Shown here in pieces: positions 35,298 to 43,925 of a stretch of DNA of 64,000 bases (position 1 is the first letter of the stretch; each line of letters starts with the position of its first letter). The stretch covers positions 6,387 to 70,386 of the forward strand of contig JBNKWI010000006.1 of the NCBI GenBank assembly GCA_050299695.1, in the 5' to 3' direction. The stretch comes from Ovoidimarina sp050299695. GTDB lineage: Bacteria > Pseudomonadota > Alphaproteobacteria > Rhodobacterales > Rhodobacteraceae. The position numbers were made by a program, and so were the translations under genes. The notes below the pieces were generated by a model, which did not search any database, was not told where the DNA came from, and worked only from the letters and a program-made list of their open reading frames with translations.

Positions 35298-36722
35298 ATG
35301 CCCGAGACCGCCACCTTCCGCCCGTTCGAAACCCATCTCGACGAGGCGCGCGCGCTTGCGCTCCTGCGAGAGGCGGTGGCGGGCGCCGACGATGGCGAGC
35401 TGTTCCTGGAGCGGAAGCGCTCGGAGGGGCTCTTGTTCGACGACGGGCGAATCAGGACGGCGAGCTACGACGCGACCGAGGGATTCGGCCTGCGCGCGGT
35501 CAGGGGCGAGACGGCGGGCTATGCCCATGCGACCGAGATTTCCGAGGCGGCCGTGGCGCGCGCGGTGGCGACGGCGCGGCTCGCGGTGGGCGCGGGGGGC
35601 GGCGTCCTGGCCGAGCCGCCGATGCCGACGAACCGCCGGCTCTACACCGACGCGAACCCGATGGAGGAGGCGGCCTTCGGGGTGAAGGTCGAGGTGTTGA
35701 AGGAGATCGACACCTTCCTGCGGGATCTCGATCCGCGGGTTGTGCAGGTTTCGGCGTCCTTGGCGGCCTCGCACCAGGAGGTGGCGATCCTGCGACCCGA
35801 CGGGCGGCTCGTGACCGACACGCGGCCGATGACGCGGCTTTCGGTGAGCGTGATCGTCGAGGAGAAGGGCCGCCGCGAGAGCGGAGGCGCGGGCGGCGGC
35901 GGGCGGGCCGGGCTGGCCGGGCTGATGGCGGCGGAGCACTGGCAGGACGTGGCGCGGGAGGCATTGCGGATTGCCTGCGTGAACCTCCGCGCGGTGCCGG
36001 CGCCGGCGGGGGTGATGGATGTGGCCCTGGGGAATGGCTGGCCGGGGATCCTGTTGCACGAGGCGGTGGGGCACGGACTGGAGGGGGATTTCAACAGGAA
36101 GAAGACCTCGGCCTTTGCCGGGCTGATGGGCAAGCGCGTGGCGGCGCCCGGGGTGACGGTGCTGGACGACGGCACGATCCCGGACAGGCGCGGCTCGATC
36201 AGCGTCGACGACGAGGGAACGCCTTCGGGGAAGAACGTGCTGATCGAGGACGGGATTCTCGTGGGCTACATGCAGGACCGGCAGAACGCGCGGCTGATGG
36301 GGGTGGCGCCCACGGGGAACGGCCGGCGGGAGAGCTTTGCCCACGCGCCGATGCCGCGGATGACGAATACCTACATGCTTTCCGGCGAGGCCGATCCGGC
36401 GTCCATCGTCGCCGAGGTGAAGGACGGGATCTACGCGGTGGGCTTCGGCGGCGGGCAGGTGGACATCACCAACGGCAAGTTCGTGTTCTCCTGCACCGAG
36501 GCCTACCGGGTGAAGGACGGGAAACTCGGTGACGCGGTGAAGGGGGCGACGCTGATCGGCGACGGGGCGACGGCCTTGCAGCAGATCCGGGCAATCGGGA
36601 ATGACATGGCGCTCGATCCGGGGATCGGCAATTGCGGCAAGGCGGGGCAATGGGTGCCGGTAGGCGTGGGCCAGCCGACCTTGCTGATCGGCGGGCTGAC
36701 GGTGGGGGGCTCGGCGGCGTGA
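35298..36722 (+). CDS. tldD: Metalloprotease TldD
   Basis: The 474-residue protein has the TldD zinc motif HEAVGHGLEGD near residue 253, and the glycine-rich C-terminal VGFGGGQVDITNGKFVFSC. With TldE (not in this window) it breaks down small unfolded peptides and processes some modified peptides. ATG at 35298 has GGGGAG upstream. It is divergent from coxB. Confidence 0.95.
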   Translation: MPETATFRPFETHLDEARALALLREAVAGADDGELFLERKRSEGLLFDDGRIRTASYDATEGFGLRAVRGETAGYAHATEISEAAVARAVATARLAVGAGGGVLAEPPMPTNRRLYTDANPMEEAAFGVKVEVLKEIDTFLRDLDPRVVQVSASLAASHQEVAILRPDGRLVTDTRPMTRLSVSVIVEEKGRRESGGAGGGGRAGLAGLMAAEHWQDVAREALRIACVNLRAVPAPAGVMDVALGNGWPGILLHEAVGHGLEGDFNRKKTSAFAGLMGKRVAAPGVTVLDDGTIPDRRGSISVDDEGTPSGKNVLIEDGILVGYMQDRQNARLMGVAPTGNGRRESFAHAPMPRMTNTYMLSGEADPASIVAEVKDGIYAVGFGGGQVDITNGKFVFSCTEAYRVKDGKLGDAVKGATLIGDGATALQQIRAIGNDMALDPGIGNCGKAGQWVPVGVGQPTLLIGGLTVGGSAA

Positions 36723-37174
36723 GGCGGCTCTGGCGCTCGGACGGGTGGAGCGAGAGGGGCGATCTTGTCGTCCAGGCGGCCGTCGTCGCCTTTTTCTGCG
36801 TTCCCCTGCTCAGCGCGGGCCTTGCCTACCTCGTCGGGGCGTTCGTCGAGACATTCGGGCTGCGCGGCGGAATTCTCGAAGACATCGGCATCTTTTTCCT
36901 GTTCGGCGCCTATTCCTTCCTCATGAGCTGGGCAGGTCTTGCGGCGCTTTCTCCGATTCTCGTGGCACTCCATGGCCGCCGATGGGCCGGGGCCCTGCCG
37001 GTGATCCTGATCGCCGCGCCGCTCGGCTGGATCGTGCGATTGGTCCTCACGCCGGTCTTCGGTCTGGCCGATCCGTACGAGGCTGTCGACGTCATTCTGT
37101 TCGGGGGATTCGGGGCGTTTTATGCCGCAGTTCTTTGGCTGATCTGGACGTTTCTCGCATCGCGGACAGCGTAG
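36719..37174 (+). CDS. Small four-helix membrane protein
   Basis: The 151-residue protein starts with a GTG that overlaps the tldD stop (GTGA), which is why this start is preferred over longer ones. Four hydrophobic helices are visible (VVAFFCVPLLSAGLAYLVG, GIFFLFGAYSFLM, ALPVILIAAPLGWIV, AFYAAVLWLIWTFL). No family is recognised. Confidence 0.75.
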   Translation: MRRLWRSDGWSERGDLVVQAAVVAFFCVPLLSAGLAYLVGAFVETFGLRGGILEDIGIFFLFGAYSFLMSWAGLAALSPILVALHGRRWAGALPVILIAAPLGWIVRLVLTPVFGLADPYEAVDVILFGGFGAFYAAVLWLIWTFLASRTA

Positions 37175-37364
37175 GTCTTCCGACCGGAGCGCGCCTTGCG
37201 GCGCGCGCGCGATGCGTTTGCGCCGCCTCCGGCGGCGCGGCGGGCGAGGGGGCTGTCTGCCCCCTCGCGCTCCCCCGAGGATGTCCCGACCGAAAGAATC
37301 GGGGCGGTGTGGCGGCAAGGCGTCGCTGGACCTTTTCGTCATTCGGAGGTGCGGGGGCTCCGCC

Positions 37365-37430
37365 CGTTCGCAGCTTGAAACGTTCACTGGACGTTTCATC
37401 GGCTTCGCCGGGCCGCTGCTCACTCCCCTG
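37365..37430 (+). repeat. Hairpin repeat, family 1, distant copy
   Basis: CGTTCGCAGCTT, a palindrome at 37377-37397 (GAAACGTTCA / TGGACGTTTC), then ATCGGCTTCGCCG and CCGCTGCTCAC match the last unit at 27345-27400. The palindrome arms differ from that copy but still pair, so the structure is kept. It sits in the 342-bp gap 37175-37516, which also holds several GC palindromes (GGGGGCTGTCTGCCCCC) and the dprA promoter. Confidence 0.7.
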
Positions 37431-37458
37431 AATTGGCGAGGGGGCGGGAAAGTTTTCC

Positions 37459-37473
37459 TTAACCTGCCATTAA
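37459..37473 (+). promoter_or_regulatory. CtrA box upstream of dprA
   Basis: TTAA-CCTGCCA-TTAA is an exact full CtrA site (TTAA-N7-TTAA), extended by CC after each half. TTAA is rare in this GC-rich window, so two copies at the exact spacing are unlikely by chance. It ends 43 bp before the preferred dprA start, fitting an activator site near -35. CtrA control of dprA and other DNA-uptake genes is described in Rhodobacter capsulatus. Confidence 0.75.
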
Positions 37474-37516
37474 CCGACTCGCAGCAAATATGACCTTGCA
37501 AGACGACGGAGGCAGG

Positions 37517-38656
37517 ATGGCGATGGAGTTTTCCCCATGCCCCCCCCCCCCCCCCCCCCTCAATGAGGAAGTGAAGCTCTCCTGGCTCCGTCTCTTGCGC
37601 TCGCGCCGTGTCGGCGTCGCAACTTTCCACAGACTGCTGGATGAACACGGGTCGGCCCAGGCCGCGCTCGAGGCCCTGCCGGGGATCGCCCGGGACGCGG
37701 GCATGGCGCACTACGCCGCCTGCAGCGAGGCGGACGCGCTGCGCGAGCTGGAGGCGGGCGGACGGGCCGGGGCGCGGCTGATCGCGCTGGGCGAGCCGGA
37801 GTACCCCGCGACCCTTGCCGAGATTTCCGATGCGCCGCCGCTTCTCTGGGCGATGGGGCGGATCGAGCTTCTTTCGCGGCCGATGATCGCGCTGGTGGGG
37901 GCGCGGAACGCGTCCTCCTTGGGCACGCGGATGGCGCGGAAGATCTCGGCCGACCTGGCGGCGGCGGGGCAGGTGGTGGTCTCGGGCCTCGCGCGCGGGA
38001 TCGACACGGCGGCGCATCTGGGCGCGCTCGAGGGCGGCACGGTGGCGGTCTTTGCCGGCGGGGTGGACGTGATCTACCCGGTCGAGAACGCGGTGCTGGC
38101 GCAGGAGATCGGCGAGCGGGGGCTCAGGCTTTCCGAGATGCCGATGCATCTCGCGCCCCAGGCGCGGCATTTTCCCGCCCGCAACCGGATCGTCTCGGGG
38201 CTGTCGCAGGCGGTCGTGGTGGTCGAGGCGGCGGCGAAATCGGGGAGCCTGATCACCGCGCGGAACGCGCTCGACCAGGGCCGCGAGGTGCTGGCGGTGC
38301 CGGGCCACCCGTTCGATGCGCGGGCGGCGGGCTGCAACCTGCTGATCCGGGACGGCGCGCGGCTGGTGCGGGGCGCCGACGACATCCTCGAGGCTATCGC
38401 GGCGCCGGTGCCGCCCGTCACGCGCCCTCGGATCGAGCCGCTGCCGATGGCGGCGCCGGAGACCCGCTCGCTCGCCGATACCGCGGCGCTGCACCGCGAG
38501 ATCCTGGACAGGCTGGGGCCGAGCCCCGTGGCCGAGGACCAGCTCCTCCGCGACCTCCGGCGGCCGGTGGGCGAGGTCACGCCGGTTCTCGTTTCGCTGG
38601 AGCTCGACGGGCAGATCCAGCGCCAGCCCGGGGGGCTCCTGAGCCGCCTGCCGTGA
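37517..38656 (+). CDS. dprA: DNA-processing protein DprA
   Basis: The 379-residue protein has a helical N-terminal domain (WLRLLRSRRVG), the Rossmann-like DprA core (ALVGARNASSLG near residue 125, SGLARGIDTAAH near 155, FAGGVDVIYP near 178, SGSLITARNALDQGREV near 240) and a C-terminal winged-helix domain. DprA loads RecA on incoming single strands. ATG at 37517 follows GGAGG; an in-frame ATG lies at 37490 as well. Codons 9-14 are six CCC prolines within a 20-C run. Confidence 0.93.
   Translation: MAMEFSPCPPPPPPLNEEVKLSWLRLLRSRRVGVATFHRLLDEHGSAQAALEALPGIARDAGMAHYAACSEADALRELEAGGRAGARLIALGEPEYPATLAEISDAPPLLWAMGRIELLSRPMIALVGARNASSLGTRMARKISADLAAAGQVVVSGLARGIDTAAHLGALEGGTVAVFAGGVDVIYPVENAVLAQEIGERGLRLSEMPMHLAPQARHFPARNRIVSGLSQAVVVVEAAAKSGSLITARNALDQGREVLAVPGHPFDARAAGCNLLIRDGARLVRGADDILEAIAAPVPPVTRPRIEPLPMAAPETRSLADTAALHREILDRLGPSPVAEDQLLRDLRRPVGEVTPVLVSLELDGQIQRQPGGLLSRLP
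37540..37559 (+). repeat. Poly(C)20 tract inside the dprA 5' coding region
   Basis: Twenty consecutive Cs encode part of TGC, six CCC codons and part of CTC. With 20 Cs the starts at 37490, 37517 and 37523 read into DprA. A further ATG at 37537, with GGAG 8 bp upstream, is out of frame and meets TGA at 37564, but would be in frame with 19 or 22 Cs. Confidence 0.85.
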
Positions 38657-38745
38657 GCCTCGCCCGCGCCGGGCGTTGACATTCCCCGGGCCCCGCCCAC
38701 ATCTAGCGCGACCATCGGAGCCGGTGATTTGCCGAAAGGAGTTCC

Positions 38746-41277
38746 ATGCCCGTCGTCGTCGTCGAATCCCCGGCCAAGGCCAAAACAATCAATAAATACC
38801 TGGGGTCCGACTACATCGTCCTTGCCTCCTACGGCCATGTGAGGGACCTGCCGCCGAAGGACGGATCGGTCGATCCGGACCAGGATTTCGCGATGAAATG
38901 GGAGATCGCGGCGGATTCCAAGAAGCATGTGAAGGCGATTGCCGACGCGCTCAAGGACGACGGTGCGCTGATTCTCGCCACCGACCCCGACCGCGAGGGC
39001 GAGGCGATTTCCTGGCATCTCGAGGAGGCGCTCAGGAACCGGAAGGCGCTGAAGAAGGACACGCCGGTTTCCCGCGTCGTCTTCAACGCGATCACCAAAT
39101 CGGCGGTGACCGAGGCGATGAAGAACCCGCGCCAGGTGGATCAGGACCTGGTGGAGGCGTATCTGGCGCGCCGGGCGCTGGATTATCTGGTGGGGTTCAA
39201 CCTGTCGCCGGTGCTGTGGCGCAAGCTGCCGGGGGCGAAGTCGGCCGGGCGGGTGCAGTCGGTCTGCCTGAGGCTGATCGTCGAGCGCGAGATGGAGATC
39301 GAGGCGTTCCGGGCGCAGGAATACTGGAGCGTTTCGGCCGTGCTGGCGACGCCAAGGGGCGTGGAGTATACCGCGCGGCTGACGGTGCTCGCCGGCAAGA
39401 AGCTCGACAAGTTCGACATCGCCAACGCGACCGAGGCGGAGCTTGCGGTGCAGGCGGTCACCTCGCGCGATCTCGCCGTCGCCTCGGTCGAGGCGAAGCC
39501 GCAGAACCGCAACCCCTCGGCGCCGTTCATGACTTCGACGCTCCAGCAGGAGGCCAGCCGCAAGTTCGGCTTCGGCGCGCGGCAGACCATGCAGGCGGCG
39601 CAGCGGCTCTACGAGGCCGGGCACATCACCTACATGCGGACCGACGGGATCGACATGGCGCCCGAGGCGGTGATGGCGGCGCGCGACGCGATCAAGGCGC
39701 GCTACGGGGCGGAATACGTGCCGAATTCGCCGCGCATGTACAAGAACAAGGCGAAGAACGCGCAGGAGGCGCATGAATGCATCCGGCCCACCGATATGGG
39801 CGCGGATGCGGGCAAGCTGCATCTGAGGGATGCCGACCAGAAGAAGCTCTACGACCTGATCTGGAAGCGGACGCTGGCGAGCCAGATGGAGGCGGCGCGG
39901 CTCGAGCGGACCACGGTGGAGATCGAGAGCGCCGACAAGCAGGTGGGCTTGCGCGCGACCGGGCAGGTGGTGCTGTTCGACGGGTTCCTCAAGGTGTACG
40001 AGGAAGGCCGCGACGATCAGGTGATCGACGACGACGACAAGCGGCTGCCGCAGATCGCGGTGGGCGATGCGGCGGCGAAGAAATCGGTCACGCCGGAGCA
40101 GCATTTCACCCAGCCGCCGCCGCGCTATACCGAGGCGACTTTGGTGAAGCGGATGGAGGAGCTGGGGATCGGCCGGCCCTCGACCTATGCGTCCATCGTC
40201 ACCACGATCCAGGACCGGGAATATGTCCGCAAGGAGCAGAACCGGCTGATCCCCGAGGACAAGGGGCGGCTGGTGACGGCCTTCCTGATGAACTATTTCC
40301 GCAAGTATGTGGGTTACGAGTTCACCGCCGATCTGGAGGAGGAGCTCGACGACATCACCGCCGGCGAGCGCGACTGGCAGGAGGTGTTGAAGCGGTTCTG
40401 GCGGGATTTCTCGGCGGCGATCGCGGAGACCTCCGAGCTGCGCATCGGCGAGGTGCTCGAGAAGATCAACGAGGTGCTGGAGCCGCATCTGTTCCCGCCG
40501 AATGCCGAAGGGACCGACCCGCGGCTTTGCCCGAACTGCGGGGCGGGACGGCTTTCGATGCGCACCGCGCGGTCGGGCGGGGCGTTCATCGGCTGCTCGA
40601 ACTATCCCGAGTGCCGCTACACCCGCCCCTTCGGCCCGCCGGGCATGGAGGATGGCGACGCGATCGGGCCGGACGGCAAGCTCCTGGGGATCGACGGCGA
40701 GGACGAGATCCGGCTGATGAAGGGCCGGTTCGGGCCTTATGTGCAGCGCGGCCAGCCGACCGAGGAGCAGCCGAAGCCGCCGCGGGCGAGCCTGCCCAAG
40801 GGCTGGGCGCCGGAGGATCTCGATATCGAGAAGGCGCTGATGCTCCTGTCCCTGCCGCGCGAGATCGGGCCGCATCCGGAGGATGGCGAGCCGGTCGAGG
40901 CGGGGATCGGGCGCTATGGGCCTTACGTGAAGCACGGGCGGATCTATGCGAACCTGCCCGATGCCGAGGAGGTGTTCACCGTGGGCATGAACCGCGCAGT
41001 GGAGCTGATCGCGCAGAAGGCCGCGGGGCGTCGGGGCGGCCGCGCGGCGGTGCCGCCCCTGAAGGAGCTGGGCGAGCATCCCGAGAGCGGCGGGGCGATC
41101 CAAGTCATGGAGGGCCGCTACGGACCTTACGTGAAGTGGGAGAAGGTCAACGCGACCCTGCCCAAGGGGACCGAGCCGGGCGACGTGACCCTGGAGATGG
41201 CGCTGACGCTGATCGCCGAGAAGGCGTCGAAGGGCGGCGGCAAGAAGCGGGTGACGAAGGCCAAGAAGAAGGCGTGA
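38746..41277 (+). CDS. topA: DNA topoisomerase I
   Basis: The 843-residue type IA topoisomerase begins with a Toprim domain (VVVESPAKAKTINKYLG; ATDPDREGEAISWH near residue 78). The active tyrosine is in YMRTDGIDM near 295. A C4 zinc ribbon (CPNCGAGRLS... CSNYPEC) lies near 594, followed by two or more topoisomerase C-terminal repeats (RYGPYVKHG, RYGPYVKWE) and a lysine-rich tail. It relaxes negative supercoils. It follows dprA as in other Rhodobacteraceae. Confidence 0.97.
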   Translation: MPVVVVESPAKAKTINKYLGSDYIVLASYGHVRDLPPKDGSVDPDQDFAMKWEIAADSKKHVKAIADALKDDGALILATDPDREGEAISWHLEEALRNRKALKKDTPVSRVVFNAITKSAVTEAMKNPRQVDQDLVEAYLARRALDYLVGFNLSPVLWRKLPGAKSAGRVQSVCLRLIVEREMEIEAFRAQEYWSVSAVLATPRGVEYTARLTVLAGKKLDKFDIANATEAELAVQAVTSRDLAVASVEAKPQNRNPSAPFMTSTLQQEASRKFGFGARQTMQAAQRLYEAGHITYMRTDGIDMAPEAVMAARDAIKARYGAEYVPNSPRMYKNKAKNAQEAHECIRPTDMGADAGKLHLRDADQKKLYDLIWKRTLASQMEAARLERTTVEIESADKQVGLRATGQVVLFDGFLKVYEEGRDDQVIDDDDKRLPQIAVGDAAAKKSVTPEQHFTQPPPRYTEATLVKRMEELGIGRPSTYASIVTTIQDREYVRKEQNRLIPEDKGRLVTAFLMNYFRKYVGYEFTADLEEELDDITAGERDWQEVLKRFWRDFSAAIAETSELRIGEVLEKINEVLEPHLFPPNAEGTDPRLCPNCGAGRLSMRTARSGGAFIGCSNYPECRYTRPFGPPGMEDGDAIGPDGKLLGIDGEDEIRLMKGRFGPYVQRGQPTEEQPKPPRASLPKGWAPEDLDIEKALMLLSLPREIGPHPEDGEPVEAGIGRYGPYVKHGRIYANLPDAEEVFTVGMNRAVELIAQKAAGRRGGRAAVPPLKELGEHPESGGAIQVMEGRYGPYVKWEKVNATLPKGTEPGDVTLEMALTLIAEKASKGGGKKRVTKAKKKA

Positions 41278-41356
41278 GGCCGGGGCGGGTCGTTTCGCCG
41301 GCTTTCACGGCCCCTGGCCTTGTGCGATACTGCGCCCCTCGGATGCGGAGGTTGCC

Positions 41357-41626
41357 ATGGCCGGAGGCTGGGCGCGCGACGGCGCGGTGAACGAACAGAT
41401 CGACGCCTCGATCGAGGACGAGCTCAAGCGGATGCAGGCAAGGCGCCAGCCCGAGGGCGAGAGCCTGACCCATTGCGCCGAATGCGACGAGCCGATCTCG
41501 GAGGCCCGCAGGACCGCGATTCCCGGGGTGAAGCTCTGCATCGACTGCCAGTCCGAGCGCGATGCGAGGCCGGTGATGCGGGGCGGCATCAATCGGCGCG
41601 GCTCGAAGGACAGCCAGTTGAAGTGA
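41357..41626 (+). CDS. DksA/TraR-type C4 zinc-finger protein
   Basis: The 89-residue protein has a helical N-terminus and a C4 zinc finger CAECDEPI...CIDCQSE (residues about 40-63), close to the YbiI group of short DksA-like proteins. It lacks the long coiled coil tip of DksA, so direct secondary-channel action on RNA polymerase is uncertain. Confidence 0.88.
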   Translation: MAGGWARDGAVNEQIDASIEDELKRMQARRQPEGESLTHCAECDEPISEARRTAIPGVKLCIDCQSERDARPVMRGGINRRGSKDSQLK

Positions 41627-41682
41627 GCGCGGCCCGGGCGGCGGAGAGCCGCCTGTCGGGCTTGGGGGCGGCGGGGCCATCG

Positions 41683-41700
41683 TTGACAGGTGGTACCCCC
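41683..41700 (+). promoter_or_regulatory. Possible promoter element and near-palindrome
   Basis: TTGACA at 41683 is a perfect -35 hexamer and is followed at once by GGTGGTACCCCC, a 12-bp palindrome with one mismatch that could be an operator. No good -10 hexamer could be fixed downstream. It lies about 125 bp before the sorting-signal gene at 41822. Confidence 0.3.
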
Positions 41701-41821
41701 GATGCAACCATGACCTTGGATTCATAGCCTTTGTTTCAACTGGAAGAAGCTGGCTACGGTGGACCGGATCGCAGTCTGGAGGACTGCCGGGCGCTGTCGA
41801 TGGGGGCATCGGAGGGGTTCG

Positions 41822-42415
41822 ATGAAAGCGGTATTTGCAGCGCTGGCGCTGGTTGTTTCGACGTCGGCCGGTCAGGCGATGACCTACAACTGGCCGACAG
41901 AAGCGGAGGCGCCGCCGCCCGAGGAGATGGAGTTCACCAATTCCGCACTCTATCGCGACGGGCATGTCCAGGCCGACAAGACGGGCTGGCGGCTTTATCG
42001 CGTGAGCGGCGAGGCGGGGGATCCGCTGAGCGCCTATGTCTATGCGCTGGAGGCGATCCATCCGTCGCGGCAGCTTTTGCACGATATCGGGGCCGACGTC
42101 TATGAGGCCACGATGACCACTCAGTTTTTCGAATATTCCCCGGACGGGACAACTTCGCCGCTCTGGGGCATGTGGGGCGCCGGGAGCTGGTTCTACGAGC
42201 TCTACATCAACCACGACGAGAACGGCGTCTGGCGGATGGGGGTCGACTACTTTGTCGGACAGGATCCTGGCGGATCGTACCGTTCCTTCAATGCGACCGG
42301 GACCGATGTTTCGCTGAAGCATTCTCCTGCGCCGGTGCCGGTGCCGGCATCCGCCATCGTGCTGATGACCGGTCTCGCCGCACTTGCGGCGGTGCGCCGG
42401 CGGGTGGCGTCGTAG
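41822..42415 (+). CDS. Secreted protein with VPLPA-CTERM-like sorting tail
   Basis: The 197-residue protein has a signal peptide (cleavage after GQAM or SAGQA), a beta-rich middle and a C-terminal tripartite tail VPVPASAIVLMTGLAALAAVRRR. This is the VPxPA-helix-basic pattern recognised by exosortases in roseobacters, with V in place of L. ATG at 41822 follows GGAGGGG. Its final surface location is inferred. Confidence 0.8.
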   Translation: MKAVFAALALVVSTSAGQAMTYNWPTEAEAPPPEEMEFTNSALYRDGHVQADKTGWRLYRVSGEAGDPLSAYVYALEAIHPSRQLLHDIGADVYEATMTTQFFEYSPDGTTSPLWGMWGAGSWFYELYINHDENGVWRMGVDYFVGQDPGGSYRSFNATGTDVSLKHSPAPVPVPASAIVLMTGLAALAAVRRRVAS

Positions 42416-42418
42416 GCC

Positions 42419-43645
42419 CTATTCCGGAATTGCGAAGAGTGTGATCGCGGCCATGGCGGCGGCGAGGAGCCAGTAGCGGAACGCGGCGGGTTTGCGGCCG
42501 GCGCGGGTGGCATGGATCGCGGCGGTGGCGCATTGGACGGCGTAATAGGCGGCGAAGGCGCGGCTCGCCCAGGCGATGATCGCGAAGATGTCGGCCGACC
42601 AGATCAGCGCGACGGCCAGCGCGGCGGTGATCGCGTAGACGCGCTTGCGGTGGAGGCGGCCGGCGGTTTCCTCCTCTGCGAGGCCGCCCGAGGAGATCGT
42701 GTCGGCGACGGCGGAGGAGAACTGGCTCATGCAGGCGCCGAGCACCAGGAGGAGCGGCAGGATCGGCGCGGCGGGGGCGGAGACGCCGAGGATCGCGGTT
42801 TCGCGCACCTCCTCGAAGCCGCCGATCAGCACCGTCGCGAGGGCGATGAAGGCGAGGTAGATCGCCGCCGAGATCCATTGCGCGCGGCGCATCGAGGTTA
42901 TGCGCAGCTCGGCCGGGTAGGCGCCCTTGAGGTAGCGTGAGGTCTCGAAGCCCTGCACGATCAGGAAGGCGCCCATCAGCGTGCGGATCGTCTCGATGTC
43001 GATCGGGTGTTCCAGCGCGGGGAGATGCCAGCCGCCGGTGGCGGCGAGACGGGCATTGTAGAGGGCGAGCGCCGTGAGGAGCGCGGCGATCACCGCGAGC
43101 TTGGCGGCGACGGCGAATTCCTCGAGCGCCTCGAGCGCGTGGAGGCCGCGCAGGAGGCCGAAGAGGCCGATGAAGGCGACGAGCACGGTGGCGATGATCT
43201 TCTGGCCGATGCCCTGATGGCCGAAGACCTCGAGCAGGAAGGCGCCGAGGAGCTCGAGATAGAAGGCGACGGCCACGACATAGGCGGCGGCGAGGAGGAT
43301 GCGGGCGAGATGGCCGAGGGCGATCAGGGTGCGGTCGTCCGGGGCGGGGTCTTCGGCCTCGGCGATGGTGTAGCGCACGGCGCCGCCGACCCGATGGGCG
43401 AGGCCGCAGACCAGCGCGATGGCGAGGAGCGAATAGGGGCCGAAACGGGTGCCGAGAAGCGGCGCGACGACGAGGAAGCCGCTGCCGATGATCGAGGCGA
43501 GCGGCGTGACGGTGGCGCGCCACATGGCGCTGTCGCGGAGTGCGGGGCGGGTGAGGGTGAAGAAGGCGCCGGCGACCACGAGGAGGCACAGCAGGTTCGC
43601 GGCCCAGTCGGCGCCGGTCCAGTCGCCCGGTGTGAACGTCAGCAT
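42419..43645 (-). CDS. APC-like permease
   Basis: The 408-residue protein has about eleven to twelve hydrophobic helices and an internal IIGSGFLVVAPLLGTRFGP segment near residue 50, which recalls the glycine-rich helix 1 of amino-acid/polyamine permeases. The substrate cannot be read. ATG at 43645 begins MLTFTPGDWTG. It is convergent with the sorting-signal gene (3-bp gap). Confidence 0.7.
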   Translation of the reverse strand: MLTFTPGDWTGADWAANLLCLLVVAGAFFTLTRPALRDSAMWRATVTPLASIIGSGFLVVAPLLGTRFGPYSLLAIALVCGLAHRVGGAVRYTIAEAEDPAPDDRTLIALGHLARILLAAAYVVAVAFYLELLGAFLLEVFGHQGIGQKIIATVLVAFIGLFGLLRGLHALEALEEFAVAAKLAVIAALLTALALYNARLAATGGWHLPALEHPIDIETIRTLMGAFLIVQGFETSRYLKGAYPAELRITSMRRAQWISAAIYLAFIALATVLIGGFEEVRETAILGVSAPAAPILPLLLVLGACMSQFSSAVADTISSGGLAEEETAGRLHRKRVYAITAALAVALIWSADIFAIIAWASRAFAAYYAVQCATAAIHATRAGRKPAAFRYWLLAAAMAAITLFAIPE

Positions 43646-43925
43646 GGGAACGCGCCTCCGCCGGTCTCGCTGCCCCGGCATTGCGGCGTCAGGGCGTCTC
43701 GCTTGCCAACGTGCTGTGGCGCAGGAGGGATCCCCGGCGCAACCGGCCGCGTCCTTCCGCCGCAGCGGCGCCGGTCATTTCGGGGCTCGCGAAACCGGGT
43801 GGATGCGGCGGGCTTTCCACCCTGAGGCGGATGCCAAACGCGGCGGAAATGTGGCACGCCCGTGGTGTGAATGTGGCCGGGCGCGGCTCGTTCCGCATTG
43901 TAAGAGTTCATAAGGAGAGGAAGTA

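Noticed and set aside
34230..36650. Extension of coxB far upstream over tldD
   Set aside because: The coxB signal peptide begins at 35120; the extra 510 codons are the reverse of tldD and look random.
37175..37330. GC palindromes after the small membrane protein as a tRNA or small RNA gene
   Set aside because: They are simple GC hairpins without cloverleaf features or a promoter; they look like ordinary intergenic repeats.
38074..41103. Long minus-strand open frame opposite dprA and topA
   Set aside because: Both opposed genes have intact family motifs along their length; the antisense protein is Arg/His/Leu-rich with no motif.
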